The notes beneath the pieces are model-generated. The model was not told the origin of the DNA. It ran no database searches and saw only the letters and a program-made list of their open reading frames with translations. A stretch of DNA of 64,000 nucleotides from Ohtaekwangia sp. (GTDB lineage Bacteria; Bacteroidota; Bacteroidia; Cytophagales; Cyclobacteriaceae): positions 744,001 through 808,000 of the forward strand of contig JAJNPV010000037.1 of assembly GCA_021155195.1 (NCBI GenBank), given 5' to 3'. Both the position numbers and the translations under genes were made by a program. Numbering within the stretch: position 1 is the first letter of the stretch; every line of letters starts with the position of its first letter. Positions 37,083 through 46,061 of this stretch are shown here, piece by piece.

Positions 37083-37115
37083 TTTGTGGTTTACTTAAGG
37101 AAAGTATTAAATTGG
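37083..37115 (+). promoter_or_regulatory. candidate Bacteroidota promoter of OmpA-like copy 2
   Basis: TTTG at 37083-37086 and TAAATTGG at 37108-37115 are separated by 21 bases. This is close to the Bacteroidota sigma-A consensus (TTTG, 19-21 bases, TAnnTTTG) with one mismatch in the -7 box. It lies about 23 bases before the ATG at 37138. Confidence 0.35.
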
Positions 37116-37137
37116 GTGCTATTATTAATTTTAAGGC

Positions 37138-38316
37138 ATGCGAAAATCAACCTACACCCTACTTTTTCTGCTTTTATTGGCCACTGTGGAGGTGGCAGCA
37201 CAAACTGCTGAACCAAATTATTATGTAGTTATTGGCGTTTTCGGGCGACTGGATTATACAATTCGGATGACCGATAAGGCTAATCAAAACGGATTTAATG
37301 CTCAATATGCAATAAATACCAGGCAGAAATGGAATTATGTTTACCTCTTGCAAACTAATGATAAAAGAAAAGCATATGCTTTTACAATTCGCATGCGTGC
37401 GGAAACGGAATATAAAGATGCATGGGTTTTTAAAGGGCAATTGGGTGAGCCACAAGGCCAGGTCGTAGAAGAGAAACCAGTCATTGAAGAAAAGCCTGTT
37501 GAAAAGCCACCCGTGTTGATAGAACCTGTTGAAAAAGACTCGGTGGTTGAAGAGAAGCCGATTGTAGAAGAAAAACCTGTGGTTGAGGAAAAGCCGGTAG
37601 TGAAGCCTAAGCCTCCGGGTAAACCATTCCTATTCAAGTTTGAATCAAAAGATAGTGATACCCCGGTTGTTGGTGAAGTTCATATTCAGGAATCAAACAA
37701 TGCAACGCGTTACCAGGCGTTTAAGGCAAACGAAGTTGTTTATATTGAGGCTCCTAAAAATTCAAGAGGCAATTATGTGATTGTTACTCAGGCAGCAGGT
37801 TTTCAACCTGTGAGTTTGATTTTAAGTTACGCAGAACCAAGCCCGGAAGTAGGACCTGAAGGGGAAGCTGTTATTCCTATTGAATTAGGAAGAGTAAAGC
37901 GAGGCGATTATATCGACTTTACTAACGTGCGCTTTTTCCGAAACTCATCTATCCTTGACCCTGCAGCCCAAAATGAGTTGGATGGTTTGGTAGACTTGAT
38001 GAAGGAATCACCGGGTTATAAAATCCGCGTGCACGGACATTGCAATGGCACTCAGGATAAAGAAGGATCGATATTAGGATCAAGCACCAACTTCTTTGCA
38101 CTTGATCCGTCAAAGAATAAGATTGGCAAGTTCTCTGCAAAGGAATTGACAAGCGAGCGTGCCGCTACAGTAAAAGCGTATTTGGTAAGTCAGGGTATTG
38201 AAGCCTCTCGTATTGATACAAAAGGGGAGGGTGGAAAAATTCCACTTTATCCAAATAGTGGTACGTTGGGTCAATACAACGACCGCATTGAAATAGAAAT
38301 TACAAAGCGAGGCTAG
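37138..38316 (+). CDS. OmpA-like protein with SPOR-like N-terminus, copy 2
   Basis: 392 residues with the same layout as copy 1: signal peptide (ends EVAAQ), SPOR-like unit (YYVVIGVFGRLDYTIRM), a linker of about 50 residues made of Glu-Lys-Pro-Val repeats (about 110-160), a beta domain, and an OmpA-like domain (about 262-392). The peptidoglycan motif reads GHCN (300-303) in place of GHTD, and an insertion containing LGSSTNFFALDPSKNK precedes LTSERAATVKAYL. The EKPV repeats suggest a stiff periplasmic spacer. A bidirectional terminator follows. Confidence 0.87.
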   Translation: MRKSTYTLLFLLLLATVEVAAQTAEPNYYVVIGVFGRLDYTIRMTDKANQNGFNAQYAINTRQKWNYVYLLQTNDKRKAYAFTIRMRAETEYKDAWVFKGQLGEPQGQVVEEKPVIEEKPVEKPPVLIEPVEKDSVVEEKPIVEEKPVVEEKPVVKPKPPGKPFLFKFESKDSDTPVVGEVHIQESNNATRYQAFKANEVVYIEAPKNSRGNYVIVTQAAGFQPVSLILSYAEPSPEVGPEGEAVIPIELGRVKRGDYIDFTNVRFFRNSSILDPAAQNELDGLVDLMKESPGYKIRVHGHCNGTQDKEGSILGSSTNFFALDPSKNKIGKFSAKELTSERAATVKAYLVSQGIEASRIDTKGEGGKIPLYPNSGTLGQYNDRIEIEITKRG

Positions 38317-38334
38317 CAATATCTTTTAACCTAT

Positions 38335-38374
38335 AAAAAATGTCTGACCTCTTACGAAGTCAGACATTTTTTTT
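38335..38374. terminator. bidirectional intrinsic terminator
   Basis: AAAAAATGTCTGAC and GTCAGACATTTTTTTT form a perfect stem around a 10-base loop. It serves the convergent OmpA-like copy 2 and cystathionine beta-synthase genes. Confidence 0.88.
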
Positions 38375-38390
38375 ATCCGTAACTCGGCAA

Positions 38391-39761
38391 TTAAATCGTC
38401 ATTGCCTTTAGAATATCATGCTGTGTAATGATGTGTGCTTTGTCGCCATCATCGCGAACAAGCAAGGCCTTGTTATCTTTATTGAGGAGTGATGAGAGTA
38501 CGTCCAGTGTGCTATCCAACGCAACCATTTGCATAGGTTTATCCATAATCTCGCCCACGGTTTTATCTTTTAGTGTCGGGTCGTTAATTATTTTTTCAAT
38601 CAATGAGGAAGTCGCAACACTGCCTACAAATTCATTATTCTCCATTACAGGAACCTGGTCTACACCTTCTGTATTCATAATGCGAATAGTTTCACCAATG
38701 GTAGATGACTTAGAAACTGTATGCAGACTGTCTTTTCCATTTCTGCGTGAAATGATTTCACGAGCCGTGCCATAAGTACGCTCTTCCAAAAAGCCATGAT
38801 CTTTCATCCACATATCGTTATACACTTTGTTAAGATAACGTGTACCGTGGTCAGGCATAAGAATTACCATCATGTCATTTTTCTTCAGATGCTCTCGTGC
38901 ATATTCTAATGCGCCATGCACAGCCGAACCACTGCTCCATCCTAGAAAGAGACCTTCTTCTTTAGCCAACTTGCGTGCTGCAATGGCGCCATCTTTATCA
39001 GTGACTTTTATAAATAAATCAATCGCATCGAAGTCAACATTTTTGGGTAAGATGTCCTCCCCAAAACCTTCTGTTAAGTAAGGATAAATTTCATTCCGAT
39101 CGAACACTCCAGTCTCTTTGTATTTTTTAAAAACAGAACCATAGGTATCAACACCTACGGAGATTAGCGCTGGGTTTTGCTCCTTTAAGTATCGGGAAGT
39201 TCCACACATTGATCCTCCGGTACCTACAGTAGCTACATAGTGCGTAATTTTTCCACCCGTCTGTTTCCAGATTTCCGGCCCGGTAGTTTCATAATGGGCT
39301 TGTGCATTAGAAGGGTTGTCATATTGATTAGGGTAAATTGAATTAGGAATATCCTTGTTCAATTTTTTGGCCACAGAATAATACGAACGAGGATCGTCAG
39401 GCTCCACGTTGGTAGGGCAAACAATTACCTCGGCCCCCACCGCTCTTAAAATATTTATCTTTTCCTGCGATTGTTTATCTGCCATGGTGAAAATACACTT
39501 ATACCCTTTTGCAACTGCAGTTAATGCTAACCCCATTCCTGTATTTCCGGAAGTTCCCTCAATAATGGTTCCGCCTGGTTTTAGGATACCTGCCTTCTCA
39601 GCATCCTCAACCATCTTCAATGCCATACGATCTTTGGTTGAATTACCAGGATTAAAGTATTCGACCTTTGCTACAACCGTGCCTGCAATGCCCTTAGTTA
39701 TTTTATTTAAACGAACCAGCGGTGTATTGCCAATCGTTTCGATGATTGAATTATAAATCAT
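38391..39761 (-). CDS. cystathionine beta-synthase with CBS-domain pair
   Basis: 456 residues, fold-type II PLP enzyme. K43 in NPGNSTKDR is the Schiff-base lysine; EGTSGNTGMGLA binds the substrate and VGTGGSMCGTSRYL binds the cofactor phosphate. Two CBS modules (about 335-456: DQVPVMENNEFVGSV, NKALLVRDDGDKAHIITQHDIL) follow, as in the bacterial and eukaryotic enzyme with a regulatory tail. It joins serine and homocysteine, or acts as a cysteine synthase; the CBS tail favours the first. It is downstream of pyrB on the same strand with a 72-base gap. Confidence 0.9.
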   Translation of the reverse strand: MIYNSIIETIGNTPLVRLNKITKGIAGTVVAKVEYFNPGNSTKDRMALKMVEDAEKAGILKPGGTIIEGTSGNTGMGLALTAVAKGYKCIFTMADKQSQEKINILRAVGAEVIVCPTNVEPDDPRSYYSVAKKLNKDIPNSIYPNQYDNPSNAQAHYETTGPEIWKQTGGKITHYVATVGTGGSMCGTSRYLKEQNPALISVGVDTYGSVFKKYKETGVFDRNEIYPYLTEGFGEDILPKNVDFDAIDLFIKVTDKDGAIAARKLAKEEGLFLGWSSGSAVHGALEYAREHLKKNDMMVILMPDHGTRYLNKVYNDMWMKDHGFLEERTYGTAREIISRRNGKDSLHTVSKSSTIGETIRIMNTEGVDQVPVMENNEFVGSVATSSLIEKIINDPTLKDKTVGEIMDKPMQMVALDSTLDVLSSLLNKDNKALLVRDDGDKAHIITQHDILKAMTI

Positions 39762-39833
39762 AATTAAGCGTTAATAAAATGAAGTGTAAAAATACAAATA
39801 ATGCTAACGGGAGTTAGCCATTTGAAAGAAAAA

Positions 39834-40760
39834 TCAGCCAGCCGCTCCGGCCAATAGATATAAAACCGCCATCCGTATGGCAACTCCATTTTCAACCTGA
39901 TCGAGAATGATAGAATGATGCGAATCAGCGGCATCGCTGCTCAATTCAACTCCGCGATTGATTGGACCCGGGTGCATGACCACAATCTGTTTTTTCAGGT
40001 TATCTAAAATCTTTTTTGTGATTCCATAGTACAACGAGTACTCTCGCAAGGAGGGAAAGTATTTTATCTGTTGACGTTCCAATTGAATGCGAAGTACGTT
40101 GGCCACATCGCACCAGGCCAATGCCTTATTGATATCAAATTCAATTTGCACACCTAATGAACCAATGAATTTTGGAAGTAAGGTAGGCGGGCCACACACC
40201 ATTACTTTTGCACCGAGTTTTTGAAGGGCAAAGATGTTTGATAGTGCTACGCGCGAATGGAGAATGTCACCAATGATGGCCACCTTCTTTCCTTGCACAT
40301 CACCCAGCTTTTCGCGAATAGAAAAAGTATCGAGCAAAGCTTGGGTAGGATGTTCGTGCGTGCCATCTCCGGCATTTACAATATTGGCTTTGATATGTTT
40401 CGATAAAAAATGCGGGGCTCCTACGCTGGCATGTCGCATCACTACCATGTCCACCTTCATGGCCAATATGTTGTTGACTGTATCCAACAGGGTTTCCCCT
40501 TTTTTTACTGAACTGTTGGATGCGGAAAAATTAACGACATCTGCAGATAGCCGCTTCTCGGCCAGTTCGAACGAAAGTCGGGTGCGTGTTGAGTTTTCAA
40601 AGAATATATTGGCAATCGTGATATCGCGAAGAGATGGTACTTTTTTGATGGGACGGTTTATAACATCTTTAAAATTATCAGCTGTTTCAAAAATTAATTC
40701 AATGTCTTTTGTAGTGATGTTTTTGATTCCTAAAAGGTGCCGCTGACTAAGTTTTGACAT
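39834..40760 (-). CDS. pyrB: aspartate carbamoyltransferase catalytic subunit
   Basis: 308 residues. The carbamoyl-phosphate loop STRTR (57-61), a later HEHPTQALLD and the end motif VMHPGPINRGVEL define the enzyme of pyrimidine synthesis that makes carbamoyl-aspartate. The length fits the PyrI-independent form. It lies 4 bases after pyrR, so the two are co-transcribed. Confidence 0.95.
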   Translation of the reverse strand: MSKLSQRHLLGIKNITTKDIELIFETADNFKDVINRPIKKVPSLRDITIANIFFENSTRTRLSFELAEKRLSADVVNFSASNSSVKKGETLLDTVNNILAMKVDMVVMRHASVGAPHFLSKHIKANIVNAGDGTHEHPTQALLDTFSIREKLGDVQGKKVAIIGDILHSRVALSNIFALQKLGAKVMVCGPPTLLPKFIGSLGVQIEFDINKALAWCDVANVLRIQLERQQIKYFPSLREYSLYYGITKKILDNLKKQIVVMHPGPINRGVELSSDAADSHHSIILDQVENGVAIRMAVLYLLAGAAG

Positions 40761-40764
40761 TGTA

Positions 40765-41310
40765 TTAATCCTGATTATTGATTAGCCAAATCCTGTTTTG
40801 TTTATATCCTTGTGCTTCCAGTTCAACCAACACACGTTGCGATTCAATGGTGTTCACATATTTGCCCACATAGTCGGCAGCGATGGGTAAATCTCTCGTA
40901 TGGGTACGATCAACCAATACCAATAACTCTACTTTTTCCGGCCGCCCGAAAGCAATCATAGCGTCAAGTGCAGCCCGCACTGTACGACCAGTAAAAAGAA
41001 CATCGTCAATAAGAATTACTTGTTTACCTTCTATTACAAACGACACGCGCGTTTCACTGGCTTTGGCCGGAGTATCGCGCCTTCTAAAATCATCGCGATA
41101 GAAGGTTGCATCTAAGTATCCCAGTGGAATTTCTTTCTTCGTTAGTTCTTTGAGTTTTTTCTGAATCTGCTCAGCTAAAAAAATGCCTCGGGGTTGCATG
41201 CCCAAAATAACACTATTCTGAAAGGAACCGTGATTTTCAATCAGTTGCTCGCAAAGGCGGCTGAGGGTTATATCAAGCAGGTCTGAATCAAGGATGAGTT
41301 TCTTCTGCAT
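40765..41310 (-). CDS. pyrR: PyrR bifunctional regulator/uracil phosphoribosyltransferase
   Basis: 181 residues from the ATG at 41310, the usual PyrR length; an upstream in-frame start would add 7. The PRPP loop VILIDDVLFTGRT (98-110) and GMQPRG are visible. PyrR binds pyr mRNA leaders in Gram-positives and has weak uracil phosphoribosyltransferase activity. Only 37 bases separate it from the upstream gene, and no anti-terminator/terminator pair was seen there, so attenuation here is doubtful. Confidence 0.93.
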   Translation of the reverse strand: MQKKLILDSDLLDITLSRLCEQLIENHGSFQNSVILGMQPRGIFLAEQIQKKLKELTKKEIPLGYLDATFYRDDFRRRDTPAKASETRVSFVIEGKQVILIDDVLFTGRTVRAALDAMIAFGRPEKVELLVLVDRTHTRDLPIAADYVGKYVNTIESQRVLVELEAQGYKQNRIWLINNQD

Positions 41311-41347
41311 ACGCCTGCGTAAAATTAGCAAAAAGAATTGTTTCTGT

Positions 41348-42853
41348 TCAGTATTTAATCTTATTGATGAAAAACACTTTTCGGTAAAGTCCTTCAGCCT
41401 GCTGATTTCTTACTTTTTGAATTCCGGAAGCAAAGAAGTAGTGCGGATACCAGTAGTCCAGCTTGCTGGTTTGGGTATCATTCTTTTTTATAAGATCCGT
41501 TTCAAATTTTGATTTTAATGGATCTGCAGTTTTACCTTCCAGTACCTGATTGTCTTTAATGATTTTAGATCGGATCAGGTTATCATGAAAATACAAAAGT
41601 GAGATTTGAGTTTCGGTGGGTGCAATTTTTACATACTGCTGCAGGTTAAATGTTTTTACGTCATTAATTTCAAAACTATTGTCCCACTTCAATTTTCCTT
41701 GCTGGTCGAACCCAATAACAATTGCATGGGTATATTGATAACCATCAAAAATTCGATCGCCCCGCATCAGTGGATTGCCATAAAACGAAGAAACATATCC
41801 ACTGTTGGATCCACTTGCAAATGTATATTTTGGATAGAATGCCTCGCCCAGCATGATAAATTGATTTCCATAGGGGATAACCTCCTGCACCAGTAAACGA
41901 TAATTAAACCTGATTTTTTTTCCTTTGATTTTTCTACGCTCGATTCTTTCTTTCACCCGCTTTTCTCTGCGCACTTTCATATAACTGAAAAAATTTTGCA
42001 GATCGCTAAAGTTGTAGTAATTAATCGTATACTCACCGAATGGATTGATATCCGCAACAAAAATTCCGCGTGAGTATTCCATATTATTCTTATGGCCATA
42101 TACTCCTGCCACTACTTGTTCATCATTGGGCATTTTTACCGATCGGCCAAAGATCAGGTTTTTGTTTGTTTCGGGTTCTAACACTGTTGTTTTAACAAGA
42201 TCAGCTTCAGCATCATAGTTTCTAATCCACAAACACTTCTTTCGCTCATAGTTTTTGGCACTGATGATCACATCTACAAATCCATTATCGTAGGGTTTAA
42301 TTTGAGTCAGTTCACCTTGTTCATTAAACAAACCCGGCAAAATTTTAGATCGTTCCGTTTGAAAACTAAAATGCAGAACAAGGGGGCGATAGTTAAAGTA
42401 GCCACCCAACATCATACCATAGCTTGTTACAACAAAATCGGTAGGATTAAATGGGATTAAGTTTTTGATGGTATAAACTTTATAATTTCCATCATTGGCA
42501 CGTATTGCCAGCACTTGAAAATCACCCGTTGTATAGATTGCAGATCTCAGTAAAATGAAAATAATTTCATCTTTTACCTGGATGTGTGAAACGCGGAGAT
42601 TCTTTTGCAGTGTGATGTATCCTCTCCAATTTTCTTTCAGTGTGGTATCTACCTTAATGAGTTCGAGCTGATCTTCCCGTTTGCCAATCAACCTGCGGTA
42701 TACAAGTACACCTTGCTCGGCAACGGAAGAAATTGCGTAGTCTTCATTAATATCATTTTCATTTAATAGGATTTCAAACCTGGCTTGTTGGTCTATTTGG
42801 CCGAAGCTGGTTACAGAAATTAAAAGGAACGCTATCGATTTAAAGAACTTCAA
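41348..42853 (-). CDS. secreted protein of unknown function, paralogue B
   Basis: 501 residues with a TTG start at 42853, giving the signal peptide LKFFKSIAFLLISVTSFGQ. The start lies inside the last codons of the upstream paralogue (overlap of 14 bases). The mature protein is a string of short beta-rich segments (ELIKVDTTLKENWRGYI, DEIIFILLRSA, TSYGMMLGGYF) like a beta-propeller. A Lys/Arg-rich segment sits in the middle (RREKRVKERIERRKIKGKKI). It ends in VFFINKIKY, like paralogue A (FYINKIEVL). I do not recognise the family. Confidence 0.75.
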   Translation of the reverse strand: MKFFKSIAFLLISVTSFGQIDQQARFEILLNENDINEDYAISSVAEQGVLVYRRLIGKREDQLELIKVDTTLKENWRGYITLQKNLRVSHIQVKDEIIFILLRSAIYTTGDFQVLAIRANDGNYKVYTIKNLIPFNPTDFVVTSYGMMLGGYFNYRPLVLHFSFQTERSKILPGLFNEQGELTQIKPYDNGFVDVIISAKNYERKKCLWIRNYDAEADLVKTTVLEPETNKNLIFGRSVKMPNDEQVVAGVYGHKNNMEYSRGIFVADINPFGEYTINYYNFSDLQNFFSYMKVRREKRVKERIERRKIKGKKIRFNYRLLVQEVIPYGNQFIMLGEAFYPKYTFASGSNSGYVSSFYGNPLMRGDRIFDGYQYTHAIVIGFDQQGKLKWDNSFEINDVKTFNLQQYVKIAPTETQISLLYFHDNLIRSKIIKDNQVLEGKTADPLKSKFETDLIKKNDTQTSKLDYWYPHYFFASGIQKVRNQQAEGLYRKVFFINKIKY

Positions 42854-44435
42854 TTTTATTGATGTAGAAAACGTATCGGGTTGGACTCTCGGCATTCGGG
42901 GATCGATCACGAATACTTTGATATCCCCAGCTATAAAAAGCATTTTGATACCACAAACGAATAGCACTATTATCACCCGAATCATTCCTCACAGTTTCAT
43001 CCGGGTAGGAGAGTTCTGAGGTGAGTGTATCTATCTCTACCGAGTCTTCGGGGTGACCGCTTAGAAATTTTACCTCCTTTTCCTTTTTGAAGGCCAGTGC
43101 AAAACTTTCTTTGTAGTACATAAAGTCAGCAGTTTGTTCCAGCCCACCTACTTTTTTATCCTCCAGTTTTAATCCGTAGTCATAATTCTTCTTTCCCTGA
43201 AGATCAAATACAATCAAAGAAGCGTAGATCATTTTAGTTTCTCCTGATTGCTGGTTGTTATTGTATTGGTACGGAGATGTATAATACCGATTCATAAAAG
43301 GATTGTATCCGTAAGGTGAATAGCCTCCATAGTAGGGCGAAGAGAAACTATTATTCCAGTAGGGATAAGAATTTAAACTGGTGGAAGGAATATACACCTC
43401 CGTGAGCAAGGCAAACCCTTCCGGCTGTTCCTCCAGTCTCATAGGGATAGCGTAGGTTTTAAAGTCGGGAACTTCTCCCACCTTTAATGCCTGCAGGGAG
43501 CGCTGCTTAAGTTTTGCTACCCGTTTTTGACTTTGATAATCAAGAAAATGGTCAAACTGCCCAAAATCATAAAAGTTAATTGCCTGCTCGCTAAATGGAT
43601 CGATAAGGGAGGTGTAAATTCCACTTGCTTGTTTTGAATTGCCTTCAGACCAGGTGCCGGCAATAAATAATTCATCATTGATTAGCGTGCTGCTAATGCC
43701 CGAAAGAATCACTTTCTTTGAATCAATCTCCATCTCATCCTCCAATAAAAGCGCACCCTGAGAATCAAAAGTTTTTAGAATCAGTTTCCTTTTTTGCTTT
43801 GTATTGCGCATGGCAATCAATGTATTGAATGTATTGTTAGTGTTCACACGCAAGTCCAGCAGTTCAGTATCAGAAACAAAAAAACCGGGAACAAGTTTAG
43901 TAACCTCGTTTTCCAGATGGTATAGCAAAATTGCTGGTTCATTGGAAACATAACCGCCCAACGCAATTGTGTGTGAGAGTGCACTAAAGTGCGTTACCCG
44001 AAAGGTTAGTTCCTGCTTAATCACATACTTCCTTAGTTCTTTCGAGTCGATATCAATGGTGTAAAGGGTTAAGTCGCTGGCTTCATGCTCACCTTCGCGA
44101 TAGAGCAGATACACCAGATCATCCCTGTATTCGTAGCCCACAATCCGCAGGCGATTTTCAACATATAATTCAAACGACCAAACTTCCTTAAGTTCTGTAT
44201 CTAACCGAATTATTTCCCAAAGTTGTTTTCCCTCTTTATATTTTTCGTTATCGCGAACAAGCACGAGTCCCTTTTCTTTCAAAGAAACCAGAATGAATTC
44301 CTTGTCATTGTTTTTTTGCTCGCGCTCAAAGCGAGCGGTTTGTTTAATCTGGGCAGATGCTACAGAGCAAGCGGAAATAAACAGAAGTAACTGGAATAAT
44401 TTTAAAATCAACTTCATGGTTTTCCGCGTAGTCAT
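42840..44435 (-). CDS. secreted protein of unknown function, paralogue A
   Basis: 531 residues from the ATG at 44435, which overlaps the EVE gene stop (TGATG). An ATG at 44417 (MKLILKLFQ) would give a shorter signal peptide ending SVASAQ. Beta-rich segments resemble a propeller (VWSFELYVENRLRIVGYEY, LVYLLYREGEHEA, FNTLIAMRNTKQKRKLI). A Tyr/Asn/Pro/Ser-rich loop lies at about 365-400. It is about the same size as paralogue B, aligned along its length, with the same closing motif, so the pair arose by tandem duplication. The function is unknown. Confidence 0.75.
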   Translation of the reverse strand: MTTRKTMKLILKLFQLLLFISACSVASAQIKQTARFEREQKNNDKEFILVSLKEKGLVLVRDNEKYKEGKQLWEIIRLDTELKEVWSFELYVENRLRIVGYEYRDDLVYLLYREGEHEASDLTLYTIDIDSKELRKYVIKQELTFRVTHFSALSHTIALGGYVSNEPAILLYHLENEVTKLVPGFFVSDTELLDLRVNTNNTFNTLIAMRNTKQKRKLILKTFDSQGALLLEDEMEIDSKKVILSGISSTLINDELFIAGTWSEGNSKQASGIYTSLIDPFSEQAINFYDFGQFDHFLDYQSQKRVAKLKQRSLQALKVGEVPDFKTYAIPMRLEEQPEGFALLTEVYIPSTSLNSYPYWNNSFSSPYYGGYSPYGYNPFMNRYYTSPYQYNNNQQSGETKMIYASLIVFDLQGKKNYDYGLKLEDKKVGGLEQTADFMYYKESFALAFKKEKEVKFLSGHPEDSVEIDTLTSELSYPDETVRNDSGDNSAIRLWYQNAFYSWGYQSIRDRSPNAESPTRYVFYINKIEVL

Positions 44436-44836
44436 CAACGTTCACTCAGGCCCACTATCCAATCAAACTCTTCTTTTTTAACTGGCTGAACGGAGAGTCG
44501 GGAATTTTTCACAAGCACCATGTTTGCCATCCGTTTATCACTTTTTACAGTGGCCAGTGTTACAGGCGATTTTAATTTCTTTACAGGTTTAATATCCATC
44601 ACAGGCCAATCTTTGTCTTTGGGATCCGGGTAAAACTCTTTGGTAATTTCGGCAATCCCAATTACCGCTTTGTCATCCATACTGTGGTAGATGAATGCCA
44701 GGTCACCTTTTTTCATCGCTTTAATGTTGTTGCGTGCCTGAAAATTTCGCACCCCGTCCCACACCGCTTTCTTATCACGAACAAGATCTTCCCATGAAAA
44801 GGTGCTGGGTTCTGTTTTTAATAGCCAATAGTTCAT
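44435..44836 (-). CDS. EVE-domain protein
   Basis: 133 residues. The start NYWLLKTEPSTFSWEDL, the middle WDGVRNFQARNNIKAMKKGDLAFIYHS and the end SRLSVQPVKKEEFDWIV are typical of the EVE domain (PUA-like fold), which is thought to bind modified bases in DNA or RNA. No restriction gene is near, so a housekeeping role is more likely than defence. It is the first gene of the minus-strand run leading to pyrB, overlapping paralogue A by one base. Confidence 0.92.
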   Translation of the reverse strand: MNYWLLKTEPSTFSWEDLVRDKKAVWDGVRNFQARNNIKAMKKGDLAFIYHSMDDKAVIGIAEITKEFYPDPKDKDWPVMDIKPVKKLKSPVTLATVKSDKRMANMVLVKNSRLSVQPVKKEEFDWIVGLSER

Positions 44837-44936
44837 CGTATGAATGGTTTGTCTGTTTTAGTTAGTTCTTGAAAGTATCTAAAATAGGAAATTGTATTCG
44901 TATTTTTCGGGAGTTTCATTAAAAATGAAATTATAG

Positions 44937-45941
44937 ATGAAGATTTTGGTTATTCGCTTTTCCTCCATTGGCGACATTGTGCTTACAAGCCCAGTTGTGC
45001 GAGCGCTGAAGACACAATTAATGGATTCGGAAATTCACTATCTCACAAAAAGAAAATACAAAGGCATTTTAACTTCAAACCCGTATATAGATAAATTGTT
45101 TCTTTTTGATAAGGATCTAAACCAAATAATTGGAGAGTTGCGGAAAGAGAAGTACGACTACATTGTTGATTTACACAATAACCTACGCACTCAAATTATT
45201 AAAGTGAGTTTAACTACAAAGTCGCTAAGTTTTAATAAACTCAATTGGGAAAAATGGTTACTGGTAAATCTTAAAATTGATAAACTCCCTTCTTTACACA
45301 TAGTCGATCGCTATCTCGAAACGGTAAAGTCACTTGGCGTGAAAGCTGATGCCCTGGGGTTAGATTATTTTATCGAAGAGAAAGATGAAGTGCCTATGGA
45401 CTGGCTTCCGGAAACGCACAGGCAAGGATATGTAGCCTACGCAATTGGTGCACAACATAACACAAAGAAGCTGCCCGTAAACCGCATGATTGAGTTGTGT
45501 GATAAAATGAACAAGCCTGTTATTTTGTTAGGCGGCCCCGAAGATGCGGGAACCGGAGAACAGATCAGTAAATTCTTTGAGCGACCAGAGAACACGGAAT
45601 ATGAAGCCGGATTAACAGAGCTTAATAAAAAGACAATTATCTATAATGCGTGCGGAAAGTTTAATCTCAATCAATCGGCCAGTTTAGTGAAGAAGGCAAA
45701 TTATGTTTTCACACACGACACGGGGTTGATGCACATAGCTGCAGCTTTTAAAAAGGAAATCTTTTCTATTTGGGGAAATACTATTCCTGAATTTGGCATG
45801 TATCCGTATCGCACTAAGTTTACCGTGTTGGAAAACAAGAAATTGAATTGCCGCCCATGCTCAAAAATTGGATTTGACAAATGCCCGAAAGGACATTTTA
45901 AGTGTATGAAGGAGATTGTGTTTGATTTTTATTTGCCGTAG
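44937..45941 (+). CDS. glycosyltransferase family 9 (heptosyltransferase-like)
   Basis: 334 residues. KILVIRFSSIGDIVLTSPVVRALK is the GT9 N-terminus. THDTGLMHIAAAFKKEIFSIWG is the sugar-nucleotide site, and a Cys-rich end (about 304-323: CRPCSKIGFDKCPKGHFKC) follows. It adds a heptose or related sugar to the LPS core at the inner membrane. It is a single-gene unit, with the EVE gene divergent and a weak hairpin behind it. Confidence 0.9.
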   Translation: MKILVIRFSSIGDIVLTSPVVRALKTQLMDSEIHYLTKRKYKGILTSNPYIDKLFLFDKDLNQIIGELRKEKYDYIVDLHNNLRTQIIKVSLTTKSLSFNKLNWEKWLLVNLKIDKLPSLHIVDRYLETVKSLGVKADALGLDYFIEEKDEVPMDWLPETHRQGYVAYAIGAQHNTKKLPVNRMIELCDKMNKPVILLGGPEDAGTGEQISKFFERPENTEYEAGLTELNKKTIIYNACGKFNLNQSASLVKKANYVFTHDTGLMHIAAAFKKEIFSIWGNTIPEFGMYPYRTKFTVLENKKLNCRPCSKIGFDKCPKGHFKCMKEIVFDFYLP

Positions 45942-45967
45942 AGTTGAACTTTTATATTCAACTTTTA
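45942..45967 (+). terminator. weak intrinsic terminator
   Basis: AGTTGAA and TTCAACT (7-base stem, 8-base loop) followed by TTTT lie just after the glycosyltransferase stop. The stem is AT-rich and the T-run short, so efficiency is uncertain. Confidence 0.45.
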
Positions 45968-46061
45968 ATTGGCCGCAGATTTTTCAGTAAAAAGGTTACG
46001 ATGGATATTTGTCTGAGCTTATCTGTTGCTCATGACAAAGAAATCGTTTTTCTCAGTATTT

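Noticed and set aside
41311..41347. PyrR-responsive attenuator before pyrR
   Set aside because: The gap is only 37 bases, and no anti-terminator/terminator pair could be found.
41348..44435. One large gene split by a frameshift
   Set aside because: Each part has its own signal peptide and the same closing motif, so they are tandem paralogues.
44435..44836. EVE-domain gene as part of a modification-dependent defence system
   Set aside because: No restriction, McrB-like or other defence gene is adjacent.
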